A stretch of 64,000 bases of DNA from NCBI RefSeq assembly GCF_000702605.1, contig NZ_JNIR01000001.1:2480001-2544000 (forward strand), written 5' to 3'. Shown here piece after piece: positions 51,725 through 60,526 of this stretch (the first letter of the stretch is position 1; each line of letters begins with the position of its first letter). The translations under genes and the position numbers were made by a program. The notes under the pieces were generated by a model. That model searched no databases, was not told where the DNA came from, and saw nothing but the letters and a program-made list of their open reading frames with translations. This DNA comes from Exiguobacterium acetylicum DSM 20416. Its GTDB lineage: Bacteria > Bacillota > Bacilli > Exiguobacteriales > Exiguobacteriaceae.

Positions 51725-52138
51725 ATGGCAACTCATTTTGAATCACGTCACGAAACAGGCGTAAAAAAACTCAGCGAATTCACAGACGCAAACGCCGCAC
51801 AATCTACGCATGATAAAATCTCTGAATCCCTGAAAGATATCGCTCCAGCAGTCGGTGAGTGGATCACGGATTTCGCATACGGTGAAGTTTACAGCCGCGA
51901 TGGTCTCGTCAACCGTGACCGCGCAATCGTTACGATTGCTTCTCTCGTCACACAAGGTACAGAACCACAGCTCGCTCTCCACATCAATACTGGATTGACA
52001 GCTGGTTTGACAGGAAACGAAATCGTCGAAGCTATCATGCACCTTGTTCCTTACACTGGATTCCCACGTGTCTTGAACGCACTCGAAGTCGCGAAAGTCG
52101 TCTTCGCAGAACGTGGCGTCACAGTCGAAACAGAATAA
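51725..52138 (+). CDS. Carboxymuconolactone-decarboxylase-like (CMD) protein
   Basis: 137 residues from the ATG at 51725 (AAGGAAGTCC upstream). CMD signature: WITDFAYGEVYSRDGLVNRDRAIVTIASLVTQGTEPQLALHI, then GLTGNEIVEAIMHLVPYTGFPR. No CxxC pair is seen, so it is not the AhpD peroxidase type; it fits the gamma-CMD/4-CMD group. Function in the cell unknown. It follows the LysR gene by 91 bp. Confidence 0.85.
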   Translation: MATHFESRHETGVKKLSEFTDANAAQSTHDKISESLKDIAPAVGEWITDFAYGEVYSRDGLVNRDRAIVTIASLVTQGTEPQLALHINTGLTAGLTGNEIVEAIMHLVPYTGFPRVLNALEVAKVVFAERGVTVETE

Positions 52139-52214
52139 GATACGCACGACTTGATTGAAAAAAGATGGGCATGACGTATTTTCGGGTATCTTCTTAACAA
52201 AGGAGTGGTCGATC

Positions 52215-52808
52215 ATGCGTTATGCCCTTTTTGCGGATCTTCACAGCTCGGTAGCCGACACAGCGGCTGTCCTAGCTGACATACGGCGGCTCGCTCCCGA
52301 TGCGCATTTGTTTTGTCTCGGTGATATTCATGAATGCCATGTCGGTAAAAAGCGAGCGAAGCGCTATTCTTTCGAATCGCTCTCCCTCGTCGTGACGCTC
52401 GATGATGCTTTTTTAGACCTGATTGATTTTAAGACTTTACTTGGTAATCAAGAAGAACGCATTCTGTCGCTCGTTCCACCACATCTCTCTCCTGTCATCG
52501 ATGCGTTACGCGATTGCCCGCGAAAACAACGCATCGAGGGGGCATTATTGATTCATGGAGATCAATTGAATTGGTCGCGGAATTTTCTACCCGATCTGTC
52601 ACAACAACGTGAACCATTACTCTTTTTTGGGCATAGTCACATCAGAGGCTTGTTTCGAAATGGCATCGCCAAACCGAGCCCACTAGGTCAAACTTTATCC
52701 ATCAAAGGAAAACGGTATGCCGTCAATCTAGGGCCCGTCGTGTTCGAACGAGAATGGTGTCTTTACGATTCAGAGCAACAATCGATCGTGTTCCATCAGG
52801 CGAAGTAA
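52215..52808 (+). CDS. Calcineurin-like metallophosphoesterase
   Basis: 197 residues from the ATG at 52215 (AAAGGAGTGGTCGATC). Metal-binding motifs in order: FADLHSS, LGDIHE (GDxH), LGNQEE (GNxE in altered form), IHGDQ and GHSH. Two-metal phosphoesterase; small size and missing accessory domains leave the substrate open (nucleotide, phospholipid or protein phosphate). Terminator follows. Confidence 0.82.
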   Translation: MRYALFADLHSSVADTAAVLADIRRLAPDAHLFCLGDIHECHVGKKRAKRYSFESLSLVVTLDDAFLDLIDFKTLLGNQEERILSLVPPHLSPVIDALRDCPRKQRIEGALLIHGDQLNWSRNFLPDLSQQREPLLFFGHSHIRGLFRNGIAKPSPLGQTLSIKGKRYAVNLGPVVFEREWCLYDSEQQSIVFHQAK

Positions 52809-52819
52809 GAAGATACGAC

Positions 52820-52853
52820 AAAAGCCGTCGGGCACAGGGCTCGACGGCTTTTG
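52820..52853. terminator. Intrinsic terminator
   Basis: AAAAGCCGTCG / CGACGGCTTTT between the phosphoesterase gene (+) and the gene at 52871 (-). Confidence 0.85.
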
Positions 52854-52870
52854 TTCGTGCATCCTATTGA

Positions 52871-53476
52871 TCAGAGATACCGGACAAGTGATGCCTTGAC
52901 GACATCTACTTGTGTGAAGTTCGTTTCTTCCGCGAATGCTTCGATGACTTGACGTACATCCCCTTGACGACGTACGAAGCTCGTCGGAACCGGTGTCGTA
53001 CCAACCAGTTGCTCATGCAGACTCGTCAATTGATGATCGTCGATGATCGTCGTCATCAAATCAAGGAACAGCAGAACGTGCAGACGGTTCAAATAATCCC
53101 ACGGCTTGTCTTCCGAACGGAATTCATTACGAGCGAGCCACTTCTTCAATCCGATCGCATCAATCTGACTCAACGTCTCTGTCGTGCGTGCCGACTTCCA
53201 AAGCGTCAACAGTTCCCCAAGTTTTTTCCGCGTCTGTTTCTTGCGCATGAAGAATTCAAAATTGTCTTTCGTCCGTAATGCGTCTCCTTCGATCGGAGCA
53301 ATCAACTCGGCTTCCGGCGCCGTCACGAAATCGTGAACGAAATCGACAGACTCTCCCGGTAACCAAGCCGCGACTTTCCCGTGAAAATCAGCCATGAAGG
53401 CGACCGTTTCTGCCAAAGGTTCCTGCTTCATCTGTGAAGCAGCTTGCTGTAATCGTTCTTTCGTCTCAGTCTTCAT
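52871..53476 (-). CDS. Hypothetical protein downstream of argS
   Basis: 201 residues, soluble and mostly helical, with no hydrophobic segment. Features such as FVHDFVTAPEAELIAPIEGDALRTKDNFEFFMRKKQTRKKLGELL and a Thr/Arg-rich C-terminal half give no family I recognise. It lies 30 bp after argS and shares its transcript, and thus its T-box control. GAAGAGGTAG lies before the ATG. No function is proposed. Confidence 0.6.
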   Translation of the reverse strand: MKTETKERLQQAASQMKQEPLAETVAFMADFHGKVAAWLPGESVDFVHDFVTAPEAELIAPIEGDALRTKDNFEFFMRKKQTRKKLGELLTLWKSARTTETLSQIDAIGLKKWLARNEFRSEDKPWDYLNRLHVLLFLDLMTTIIDDHQLTSLHEQLVGTTPVPTSFVRRQGDVRQVIEAFAEETNFTQVDVVKASLVRYL

Positions 53477-53506
53477 AATCTACCTCTTCTTATTCGTGGA
53501 TTGGTC

Positions 53507-55189
53507 TTACATTTCTTCTGGAGCGCCGACACCAAGTAAACGAAGACCTTCTGTCAAGACGATCGTGACAGACTTGACGAGTGCAAGACGCGATTGTTTT
53601 GCTGCGTCATCTTCGAGAACACGGACATGTCCGTAGTATTTATTGAAGCTTTGTGCAAGATCTAAGACATAACGGCTGATGATTGACGGCTCGCGACGTG
53701 TGAACGCGCGATCGATGACCGTCGAGAATTGGTTCAGCATCGAGACGACACCCCATGCATGATCATCGGCGCTACCAGCGAATGGTGTGCCATCATAGCC
53801 ACCTTTACGGAGCAACGAGTGCGCTCGGGCATTCGTGTACTGGACATACGGTCCTGTTTCGCCTTCGAATTTCAACATCTGCTCAAGATCGAACTCGATG
53901 TTATTCATCCGTTCGTTTTTCAAGTCGTGGAAGATGACGGCGCCAACACCAACTTGACGAGCCGTTGCTTCGGCATTCGCTAAATTCGGATTTTTTTCCG
54001 CGATGTTGTTCTTCGCGACGTCGATCGCTTCTTGTAGTACTTCTTCAAGCAAGACGATCCGACCTTTACGTGTCGACATTTTCTTTCCGTCTTTCATGAT
54101 CAGACCGAATGGAACATGGTGCATCCCGTCGACGTTCTCAAATCCAAGTTTCTTCAGGACTGCGAACAATTGCTTGAAGTGAAGCGCTTGTTCCCCACCG
54201 ACGACGTAGAACGCTTGCTCAAAACGGTATGTTTCAAGACGATAGACAGCAGCTGCTAAATCACGTGTCGCATAAAGCGTTGCGCCATCTTTCTTCTTAA
54301 TCAAAGCAGGTGGCATACCTTCTGCTTCGAGATCGACGACCATTGCCCCTTCAGATTCAACGAGGAGATCTTTTTCTTCGAGCAAATCGATGACGTGTTG
54401 CATCTTATCGTTGTAGAAGGCTTCTCCGTTTAAGCTATCAAACTTGACGCCGAGCATCTCATATACACGGTTGAATTCGACGAGTGAGACTTCACGGAAC
54501 CATGTCCAAAGCGTCGTCGCCTGCTCATCACCTTGTTCGAGTTTTTTGAACCAGAGACGTCCTTCGTCCTCGAGTGATGGATTTGTTTCCGCTTCTTCGT
54601 GGAACCGGACGTATAATTTCAACAATTCCTTGATTGGTTCTGCACGGACCGCTTCTTCCTCACCCCACATCGTGTAAGCAACCATCAATTTCCCGAACTG
54701 TGTTCCCCAGTCCCCTAAGTGGTTGACACCAACGACGTCATACCCTTTTTTACGTGAGATTTGGTTGAGCGCGTTCCCGATGACTGTCGAACGCAAGTGA
54801 CCCATTGAGAATGGTTTCGCAATGTTCGGCGATGAGAAATCTGTGACAATCGTCTTCCCATTTGCTTCACTCGAACCAAACGATTCTTGTTCTGTCAGGA
54901 CTTGATTGACGATTTCTTGCGAGACGACTTCTCGGTTCAAGAAAACGTTGATGTAAGGACCTACAGCTTGAACGTTCGAGAACAGCGGCGCATCGATTTT
55001 TTCTGCGAGGTCTGAAGCGATCATGTTCGGTGCTTTACGGAATGCTTTTGCGAGCATGAAACATGGGAATGCCAAATCTCCGTGATCTTCATGTTTCGGT
55101 TGCTCGATCAGTTGTTCGATTTGTTCAACCGATAAGGCACCTTCCATGACTTGATGTAATACTTCTGCATACTGCGCTTTATAACTCAT
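53507..55189 (-). CDS. argS: Arginyl-tRNA synthetase
   Basis: 560 residues, class I synthetase. The HIGH-equivalent is HLRST at 131-135, within SPNIAKPFSMGHLRST; the KMSKS-equivalent is KMSTRKG; the C-terminal DALR anticodon-binding domain ends LLGVGAPEEM. Charges tRNA-Arg. Start ATG at 55189 with GCAGGAGGAAATAAAG; the frame upstream runs into the T-box leader and is not used. Expression should rise when tRNA-Arg is uncharged, via the T-box at 55226-55476. Confidence 0.96.
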   Translation of the reverse strand: MSYKAQYAEVLHQVMEGALSVEQIEQLIEQPKHEDHGDLAFPCFMLAKAFRKAPNMIASDLAEKIDAPLFSNVQAVGPYINVFLNREVVSQEIVNQVLTEQESFGSSEANGKTIVTDFSSPNIAKPFSMGHLRSTVIGNALNQISRKKGYDVVGVNHLGDWGTQFGKLMVAYTMWGEEEAVRAEPIKELLKLYVRFHEEAETNPSLEDEGRLWFKKLEQGDEQATTLWTWFREVSLVEFNRVYEMLGVKFDSLNGEAFYNDKMQHVIDLLEEKDLLVESEGAMVVDLEAEGMPPALIKKKDGATLYATRDLAAAVYRLETYRFEQAFYVVGGEQALHFKQLFAVLKKLGFENVDGMHHVPFGLIMKDGKKMSTRKGRIVLLEEVLQEAIDVAKNNIAEKNPNLANAEATARQVGVGAVIFHDLKNERMNNIEFDLEQMLKFEGETGPYVQYTNARAHSLLRKGGYDGTPFAGSADDHAWGVVSMLNQFSTVIDRAFTRREPSIISRYVLDLAQSFNKYYGHVRVLEDDAAKQSRLALVKSVTIVLTEGLRLLGVGAPEEM

Positions 55190-55225
55190 CTTTATTTCCT
55201 CCTGCTTCACTGATTTTTTGGCAAT

Positions 55226-55476
55226 AAAAAACGCCCCTTGCGCCACGCGCAAAGAGACGGAATGACCGCGGTACCACTCTTCTTGGTGTCATTTTGACAC
55301 CCACCTTGTTCGGGGATAACGGGGTTCCCCCGGCTACGCCTCTTCCATCAGGAATCGGGCAGCGTCTCAGAAGTGCGCTTCACGATCGGTTCGTCCTCAG
55401 GCTTCCACCATTCCCTGATTCGCTAGTTGACGAAAATCAACCGTTACTCTCTTCATCATCGACTGTATTCGATATC
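55226..55476 (-). ncRNA. T-box leader of argS, with terminator
   Basis: Minus-strand leader of about 250 nt. T-box AGAGTGGTACCGCGG is at 55280-55266; stem I landmarks AGAGAGTAACGG and GGGAATGGTGGAAGCC lie near the 5' end; the intrinsic terminator (CTCTTTGCGC gtg GCGCAAGGGG then T6) is at 55259-55226. A CGC arginine codon in GAAGCGCACTTC is a possible specifier. Binding of uncharged tRNA-Arg should prevent termination. With argS's 5' end it fills the 409-bp gap before the cyclase gene. Confidence 0.92.
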
Positions 55477-55482
55477 TTTCAC

Positions 55483-55511
55483 ATTATACGCAATTCTTTC
55501 TTTTCTCTCAA
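55483..55511 (-). promoter_or_regulatory. Promoter of the argS T-box transcript
   Basis: Minus strand TTGAGA (55511-55506), 17-nt spacer, TATAAT (55488-55483). Confidence 0.75.
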
Positions 55512-55598
55512 CCTTATTTTTTTTGGTAAATGGCTTATCAAAATTTCCACAATTCGGGTATAGGAATAAAAGATACTTCTCAGGGGGAGGGATGTTTC

Positions 55599-57275
55599 AT
55601 GCGCTACTACCAACATGTAGCCCGGACAAGCTGGATCGTCTTCGGTCTCGTCGCCTTGACGTTATTAGTGATCGGCATCGTTCATCCACCAACCTTCCAT
55701 CCTTCTGTCTCCATCATCAACACGCTTTATTTATTCGGACTCGTTCTCCTGTTTCAGTTCGATAATGTCCGTCGTGGTGGCATTTACTATACATTCCAAG
55801 AAGGAATCATCTTATTTTTGTTCCTCAATTACGGTTTAACGTACGCCTTGATTTTAAGCCAAATCGGTATTCTCGTCTTTCAATTCATGTCTCACCGAAA
55901 AGCGATTCGCTGGAAACGTTTCGTCTACCTCTACCCGATCAACGCCCTATTCGATTTAGTCTATATCTCGCTTCCCGCCTTTGCGTATTATGCGCTCGGT
56001 GGTCCGATCGGCTCAAGCTTTACGTATACGAAAGCCTTGATTCCTTTCACCGGCTTTTTAATCACCGTTTTCCTTGTCTCTTATTTCCAATGTCTGTTCG
56101 TCAATCACTTCCTCTTCTTGAAATACGATTGGCGCCGTCTCGTGAAGTTGCAATCCCTCGTCTACGGAATCAGCATGTTGAGCGCTTTACTTGGGATCTG
56201 GTTTTACGATGAGAGTCCACTCGTCGCGGCTACGGTTTCCGCCTTGATTCTCTTTTTGTTCAAACGTCTGTTGCAAGAGCGTGGTGATTCGCTTGAAGCA
56301 AATGATAATGCCAAACGATTTGATGATGCGAAGGAACACTTGTTGATTTCCCGCTTTGAACGCGAGACGATTGATTCGTTACTCCTTGATTTACCGCATC
56401 TGCTACCGTTTTCTGAAGGTTGGATCTCAATCCAACAACAGCGAAAACAAGTCATCTATAACATCCGGACGAAACAACCGATTGATGTATTACCATTGTT
56501 TCATTCCTTGACAGCCGACGATTTGCATACCCCGATCATCTATGGTCTTCGGTGCGACTGGGGCAACGATATTCAAATCGGATTGCCTGTCGATCGTCAC
56601 TCGATGCTGGCGATTCCTTCGATTACGAGCGGAGAGGTCGATGTCTCGATCATCCTGTTCCATCAAGTCGCAGATGCCTATGATGCGACGAATGCCGATG
56701 AGTTATCTCGTCTGCTCCGTATCTTTTGTCGTGTCTTAGAGCGCTCTCGTGAAACGGTTCAACTCTACACGGAAAGTCGGACCGATGCTTTGACCGAATT
56801 ACCAAATAGCCGTGCCTTTTATGAACATGGTCGGCAGGAGTTTGCTGCTGACTGCTATCCGCTCTCCGTGATCCTGTTTGATATTGATCATTTTAAACGC
56901 GTCAACGATACGTACGGTCATAAAGTAGGCGATCTTGTCCTTCGTGAACTCGGTCGACGTATCCAAGCGATCCAATTGCAACATGATGAGGTCTTTGCTG
57001 CTCGTTATGGCGGGGAGGAGTTCGTACTTCTCTTACGAAATGGTAGTCAAGAGGCTGCCATCCAGATTGCCGAGACGGTCCGCCATGCGGTCATGGATCG
57101 TCCCTTCCTCGTCGATGGTCACCGACTGTCCTTAACCGTCAGCCTCGGAATTGATACAGTGGAAGAAGGGTATCAACGGACGTTCGAAGAGTCGTTACGT
57201 CAAGCCGACCATGCACTCTATGTCGGCGGAAAACACAACGGACGCAACTGTACCGCGCATTATGCAAACCTTTGA
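55599..57275 (+). CDS. Membrane-bound diguanylate cyclase (GGDEF)
   Basis: 558 residues from the ATG at 55599 (AGGGGGAGGGATGTTTC). Six N-terminal membrane helices (about 10-220), a linker resembling a GAF-type sensor (about 250-390), then a GGDEF domain. The active site is GGEEF at 471-475 and the metal site FDIDHFKRVNDTYGHKVGD; both look functional. The RxxD inhibitory site that normally lies 5 residues before GGDEF reads HDEV here, so product inhibition is probably lost. No EAL domain. Makes c-di-GMP in response to an unknown signal. Confidence 0.92.
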   Translation: MRYYQHVARTSWIVFGLVALTLLVIGIVHPPTFHPSVSIINTLYLFGLVLLFQFDNVRRGGIYYTFQEGIILFLFLNYGLTYALILSQIGILVFQFMSHRKAIRWKRFVYLYPINALFDLVYISLPAFAYYALGGPIGSSFTYTKALIPFTGFLITVFLVSYFQCLFVNHFLFLKYDWRRLVKLQSLVYGISMLSALLGIWFYDESPLVAATVSALILFLFKRLLQERGDSLEANDNAKRFDDAKEHLLISRFERETIDSLLLDLPHLLPFSEGWISIQQQRKQVIYNIRTKQPIDVLPLFHSLTADDLHTPIIYGLRCDWGNDIQIGLPVDRHSMLAIPSITSGEVDVSIILFHQVADAYDATNADELSRLLRIFCRVLERSRETVQLYTESRTDALTELPNSRAFYEHGRQEFAADCYPLSVILFDIDHFKRVNDTYGHKVGDLVLRELGRRIQAIQLQHDEVFAARYGGEEFVLLLRNGSQEAAIQIAETVRHAVMDRPFLVDGHRLSLTVSLGIDTVEEGYQRTFEESLRQADHALYVGGKHNGRNCTAHYANL

Positions 57276-57281
57276 AAGGTC

Positions 57282-58073
57282 GTGACTCTATTGTCGATTA
57301 CAGAAATTGAAATGACGCTACCGACATCACAAGCCCACCGGACGATTCGGATTCATCGTCCGCCCCATTTAGATCCGAACGAAGCCTTACCGGTGATTTA
57401 TATGCACGATGGACAAAATGTTTTTAGTGGAGAAACCGCCTCGTTCGGAAAAGGCTGGGAGATTCATCTTGCACTACAACAGACACAAATTCCGGCAATG
57501 GTCGTTGCGATTGACAGTCCAGAAGACGGCATGGATCGTTACGATGACTACGCCCCCTGGAGTGACGAAGCTTTACTGATGCGGACTGCCTATCCCTCGC
57601 ACCGGACGTCAATCGGGGGAAACGGTAAGGTCTACATGGACTGGATTATCCGCGAGTTAAAACCATATATTGACGCCAACTACGCGACACGTCCTGATGA
57701 TACGACGATGATCGGTAGTTCGATGGGTGGTGTCATCTCGCTCTATGGTTTATTCGCATATCCGGAAGTCATCACGCGTGTCGCTGCTTTGTCGACTGCC
57801 GGATGGGCAAACTTTTCCTCACTCCTTGAATTCATCGAGCGTAGTCCGTCTCTATCTGCCGCTCATCGCTGTTATATGGATGTTGGTACTAATGAAGTGA
57901 GCGGTCCGATGACCGAGACAGATTATTTACACACGAATGATGTCTTAGCACGAGCGGTCGAACAGAAACTTACTCAAAGTCGCTATACGATCATCCCGGA
58001 AGCGATTCATCATGAAACCGCCTGGGCGAAACGTTTACCGGATATTTTGCGTTACTTATTTCCTTCCTCTTGA
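57282..58073 (+). CDS. Esterase D/EstA-type alpha/beta hydrolase
   Basis: 263 residues. PF00756-type: VIYMHDGQNVF, nucleophile elbow GSSMGGVISL, acid in DVGTNE region and catalytic His in PEAIHHETAWAKRLPD. Similar to putative siderophore-ester or glycolipid esterases and to YbbA-type proteins, but the substrate is not determinable. The start may be GTG (57282) or TTG (57291); AAAGG at 57273-57277 fits neither ideally. Six bp after the cyclase gene, so co-transcribed. Confidence 0.8.
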   Translation: MTLLSITEIEMTLPTSQAHRTIRIHRPPHLDPNEALPVIYMHDGQNVFSGETASFGKGWEIHLALQQTQIPAMVVAIDSPEDGMDRYDDYAPWSDEALLMRTAYPSHRTSIGGNGKVYMDWIIRELKPYIDANYATRPDDTTMIGSSMGGVISLYGLFAYPEVITRVAALSTAGWANFSSLLEFIERSPSLSAAHRCYMDVGTNEVSGPMTETDYLHTNDVLARAVEQKLTQSRYTIIPEAIHHETAWAKRLPDILRYLFPSS

Positions 58074-58078
58074 GTACA

Positions 58079-58125
58079 CAAAAAGAGTCGGGTGATTTCT
58101 TTAAGTAGAAATCATCCGACTTTTA
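58079..58125. terminator. Bidirectional terminator
   Basis: AAAAGAGTCGGgTGATTTCT paired with AGAAATCAtCCGACTTTT between the esterase (+) and trhO (-). Confidence 0.88.
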
Positions 58126-58133
58126 GTCTTGTC

Positions 58134-59057
58134 TTATACTAGTTCTTCTTGTTGCTCTTTTTCATAACGGTTGCGCGGATGCTCCCGGCATTCATCGGAA
58201 CACGAACGCATGACTTTCGGTTCGCATTCTTCACAGCAGAAGTGCTGTCGATTACATTCCGGGTTTGCACAATTAACATAGCGCGTCTCCGGTTTTCCGC
58301 AGTAGTAACATTCTGAGACGACAGACGGATTGACGGCATTGACAGGAACTTGTACACGCTCATCAAAGACGTATAGTTCGCCTTCCCAGTCTTCTCCTTG
58401 TGTCTGTTCATCTTTTCCGTACATGACGACTCCGCCTTTCAGGTGGAAGATATCGTCACTCTGTTGCCGTTTACGGAAGTACGCCGTGAATTTCTCACAA
58501 CGAACGCCACCCGTACAATATGTGAGAACCTTTTTCCCTTCAAACAAATGCTCGTTCTCGTCGAGCCATTCCGGGAATTCCCGTGAAGCATCGACATCGA
58601 CTTTTACGGCATTCTTGAAGTGTCCGAGGTCATATTCGTAGTTGTTTCGTACATCGAGAATGACGACGTCATCTTGTTTCATCATTTCTTTCCACTCTGC
58701 TGGTTCAAGATACGCAGCATGTTCTTCTGGTACATTGAATTCGTCCTCAAAACGCCATGTGACGAGTTCTTTTTTGTAACGGACGAACGTTTTTTTGAAG
58801 GCGTGCTCTTCGACTTCATCGATTTTGAATTCGATGTCAGCGAATCGTGGATCCGCCGTCAAGTCCTTCATGTATTGTTCCGTTTGTTCGACCGTTCCAG
58901 AGAGTGTGCCGTTGATACCTTCTGGTGCGATCAAGATTCGTCCTTTAATACCGAGCTCTTTACAGTAAGCAAGATGCTCTTTCGTTAGCTGTTCCGCATT
59001 TTCGATCGGAACATACTTATAAAATAATAGTACGCGATAAGGTTTCATATTCCTCAT
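58134..59057 (-). CDS. trhO: tRNA uridine(34) hydroxylase TrhO (rhodanese-domain, UPF0176)
   Basis: 307 residues. Acylphosphatase-like N-terminal domain (YRVLLFYKYVPI, GRILIAPEGINGTLSG), rhodanese domain with active Cys in TYCTGGVRCEKF, and a Cys-rich C-terminal zinc-like domain (CYYCGKPET, CANPEC, FCCEECEP). TrhO enzymes hydroxylate uridine 34 of some tRNAs with O2. The start is 59057 or the ATG at 59048; both have purine-rich sequence before them. Monocistronic, with a TATTAT box upstream. Confidence 0.92.
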   Translation of the reverse strand: MRNMKPYRVLLFYKYVPIENAEQLTKEHLAYCKELGIKGRILIAPEGINGTLSGTVEQTEQYMKDLTADPRFADIEFKIDEVEEHAFKKTFVRYKKELVTWRFEDEFNVPEEHAAYLEPAEWKEMMKQDDVVILDVRNNYEYDLGHFKNAVKVDVDASREFPEWLDENEHLFEGKKVLTYCTGGVRCEKFTAYFRKRQQSDDIFHLKGGVVMYGKDEQTQGEDWEGELYVFDERVQVPVNAVNPSVVSECYYCGKPETRYVNCANPECNRQHFCCEECEPKVMRSCSDECREHPRNRYEKEQQEELV

Positions 59058-59286
59058 TAGCCCCCATGTCAGTTTTTTGCAGTAAAACGAACGTTGGCAA
59101 ACGAAGCGTCTAGCTATTGACTAGCTGGGAACGCCTGCAAAACGTACCCATTTAAGTATAATACCAACTCCCTTTCGAATGTACAATCCACAATTCCTGA
59201 ATCCCTTTCAAGGAATTTCATTCCCTTTCTGAATCAGAAAGAGGTAAAATAAAACACAGTAGTACATCTTGCAAGGAGGATTCCGA

Positions 59287-59934
59287 ATGCTCCATACACT
59301 TCGTGACTGGATCGAGCAGATGATTTTCTTTCTCCAAGACTTACCTGGAGGAGCTGCCACCGGTTTGATTGCCCCGTTTCTTGAGTCTCTATTTCCTTTC
59401 CTGCCACTCGTCCTGATCATTTCCGCGAATGCGGCAACCTATGGTTTTGGTATGGGTGTTCTCGTATCATGGGTCGGGAGCATGCTTGGATCACTCGTCG
59501 TCTTCGCTTGTATTCGATATCTATTTCGTCGCCCGGTCACACGTTGGCTTGAAAAACACCATGCCGCGCAACAGTGGATCGAACGTGTTCGTCACATGAG
59601 TCCCATCTCACTCGGATTCTTTTTCTCGCTTCCGTTCATGCCTGCGTTCATCATCACGTCCATTTCCGCCATGATTCAGCTATCGCTACGGACGTATTTG
59701 ATTGCTGCTGGTGCCGGTCGTTTGATTGTCGTCATCATCTTCTCACTGATCGGAAAGGAATGGTCGACGTTCCTTGAACGTCCGATGCGTCTCGTTCTTC
59801 TATTTTTGATTTTACTCGCCATTTGGGGAGTCAGTCGCGGAACGGAAGAGTGGTTAAAGCGTCGCGCCCTTTCAAAACGCGCGGATCATTTACGGGAAAT
59901 CGAAGACAAAATCGAACGTCCAACTGAAAAATGA
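59287..59934 (+). CDS. VTT/DedA-like membrane protein (TVP38 family)
   Basis: 215 residues from the ATG at 59287 (GCAAGGAGGATTCCG). SNARE-associated (VTT) domain: FLESLFPFLPLVLIISANAATYG, VGSMLGSLVVFACIRYL and the SPISLGFFFSLPFMPAF segment. Five to six helices and a charged C-terminal tail. Relatives include DedA/YtxB and lipid scramblase-like proteins; UndP or PE transport has been described for some. Specific role unknown here. Confidence 0.82.
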   Translation: MLHTLRDWIEQMIFFLQDLPGGAATGLIAPFLESLFPFLPLVLIISANAATYGFGMGVLVSWVGSMLGSLVVFACIRYLFRRPVTRWLEKHHAAQQWIERVRHMSPISLGFFFSLPFMPAFIITSISAMIQLSLRTYLIAAGAGRLIVVIIFSLIGKEWSTFLERPMRLVLLFLILLAIWGVSRGTEEWLKRRALSKRADHLREIEDKIERPTEK

Positions 59935-59975
59935 CTCAAGCCTGTCTATGATTTCATAGACAGGCTTTTTTGAGT
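59934..59975 (+). terminator. Intrinsic terminator
   Basis: AAGCCTGTCTAT / ATAGACAGGCTT, extended by flanking CTCA/TGAG, then T run. Confidence 0.9.
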
Positions 59976-60062
59976 TAATTTCGTTTTTTGTCGTACTAGG
60001 TCTTTTGAATCATTTTCCAGCGCAATTAATATATAAAAATAACGTTCAAACAATGTTCAATA

Positions 60063-60077
60063 TTGCAAACGCTTACA
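60063..60077 (+). promoter_or_regulatory. cre site (CcpA operator)
   Basis: TTGCAAACGCTTACA is a full match to the degenerate cre consensus WTGNAANCGNWNNCW, located upstream of the acetate-permease promoter. Predicts carbon catabolite control. Confidence 0.75.
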
Positions 60078-60081
60078 TTAA

Positions 60082-60096
60082 ATTGGTATGACCAAT
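60082..60096. promoter_or_regulatory. GntR-type operator candidate
   Basis: ATTGGTATGACCAAT, a perfect TGGT-N3-ACCA palindrome of the kind bound by FadR/LldR-type GntR regulators. It overlaps the spacer before the TATAAT at 60102-60107, so binding should repress. Confidence 0.55.
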
Positions 60097-60101
60097 ATTA
60101 A

Positions 60102-60107
60102 TATAAT
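60102..60107 (+). promoter_or_regulatory. -10 element of the acetate permease operon
   Basis: TATAAT, with an upstream TTAAAT at 60078-60083 as a weak -35 (18-nt spacer). Confidence 0.5.
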
Positions 60108-60199
60108 AATGCGCATTTCTTCTTAAAAATTAGGATAGCTTTTCCAGAAACGACATCCTTATAATGAATTTACATTCATTCTTTAAAGGAGGCGTCCTC

Positions 60200-60526
60200 A
60201 TGCATCAAGTGTCCGAAGTTCAAAAAAATGAAGCGACTCAATCCGCTCCAGCAATCGTCGAGAGCGCTACCTTTCAACAATTGATGCGTCAAAAGAATGG
60301 CTTCATTCTTCCAGCCATCAGTTTCTGTCTTATTTTTTATTTTACGCTTCCGATTTTAACAAGCTACTTCACGATTTTAAATCAGCCGGTGTTCGGTGAT
60401 ATTACGGGTGCTTGGATCTTCGCTTTTGCTCAGTTCATCATGACGTGGACGTTCTGTATGATGTATAGCAAAAAAGCACGTGCCTTTGATCGACTCGTCG
60501 AACAAATCAAGGAGGAGTCGAAATGA
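60200..60526 (+). CDS. DUF485 protein (YjcH-like), partner of the acetate symporter
   Basis: 108 residues from the ATG at 60200 (AAAGGAGGCGTCCTC). Two membrane helices separated by a Pro-containing loop (FILPAISFCLIFYFTLPIL, then WIFAFAQFIMTWTFCMMYSKKARAFD), the DUF485 pattern. Such genes almost always precede actP-type symporter genes, as here; the stop overlaps the actP start (ATGA). Believed to help the transporter; its exact role is unclear. Confidence 0.88.
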   Translation: MHQVSEVQKNEATQSAPAIVESATFQQLMRQKNGFILPAISFCLIFYFTLPILTSYFTILNQPVFGDITGAWIFAFAQFIMTWTFCMMYSKKARAFDRLVEQIKEESK

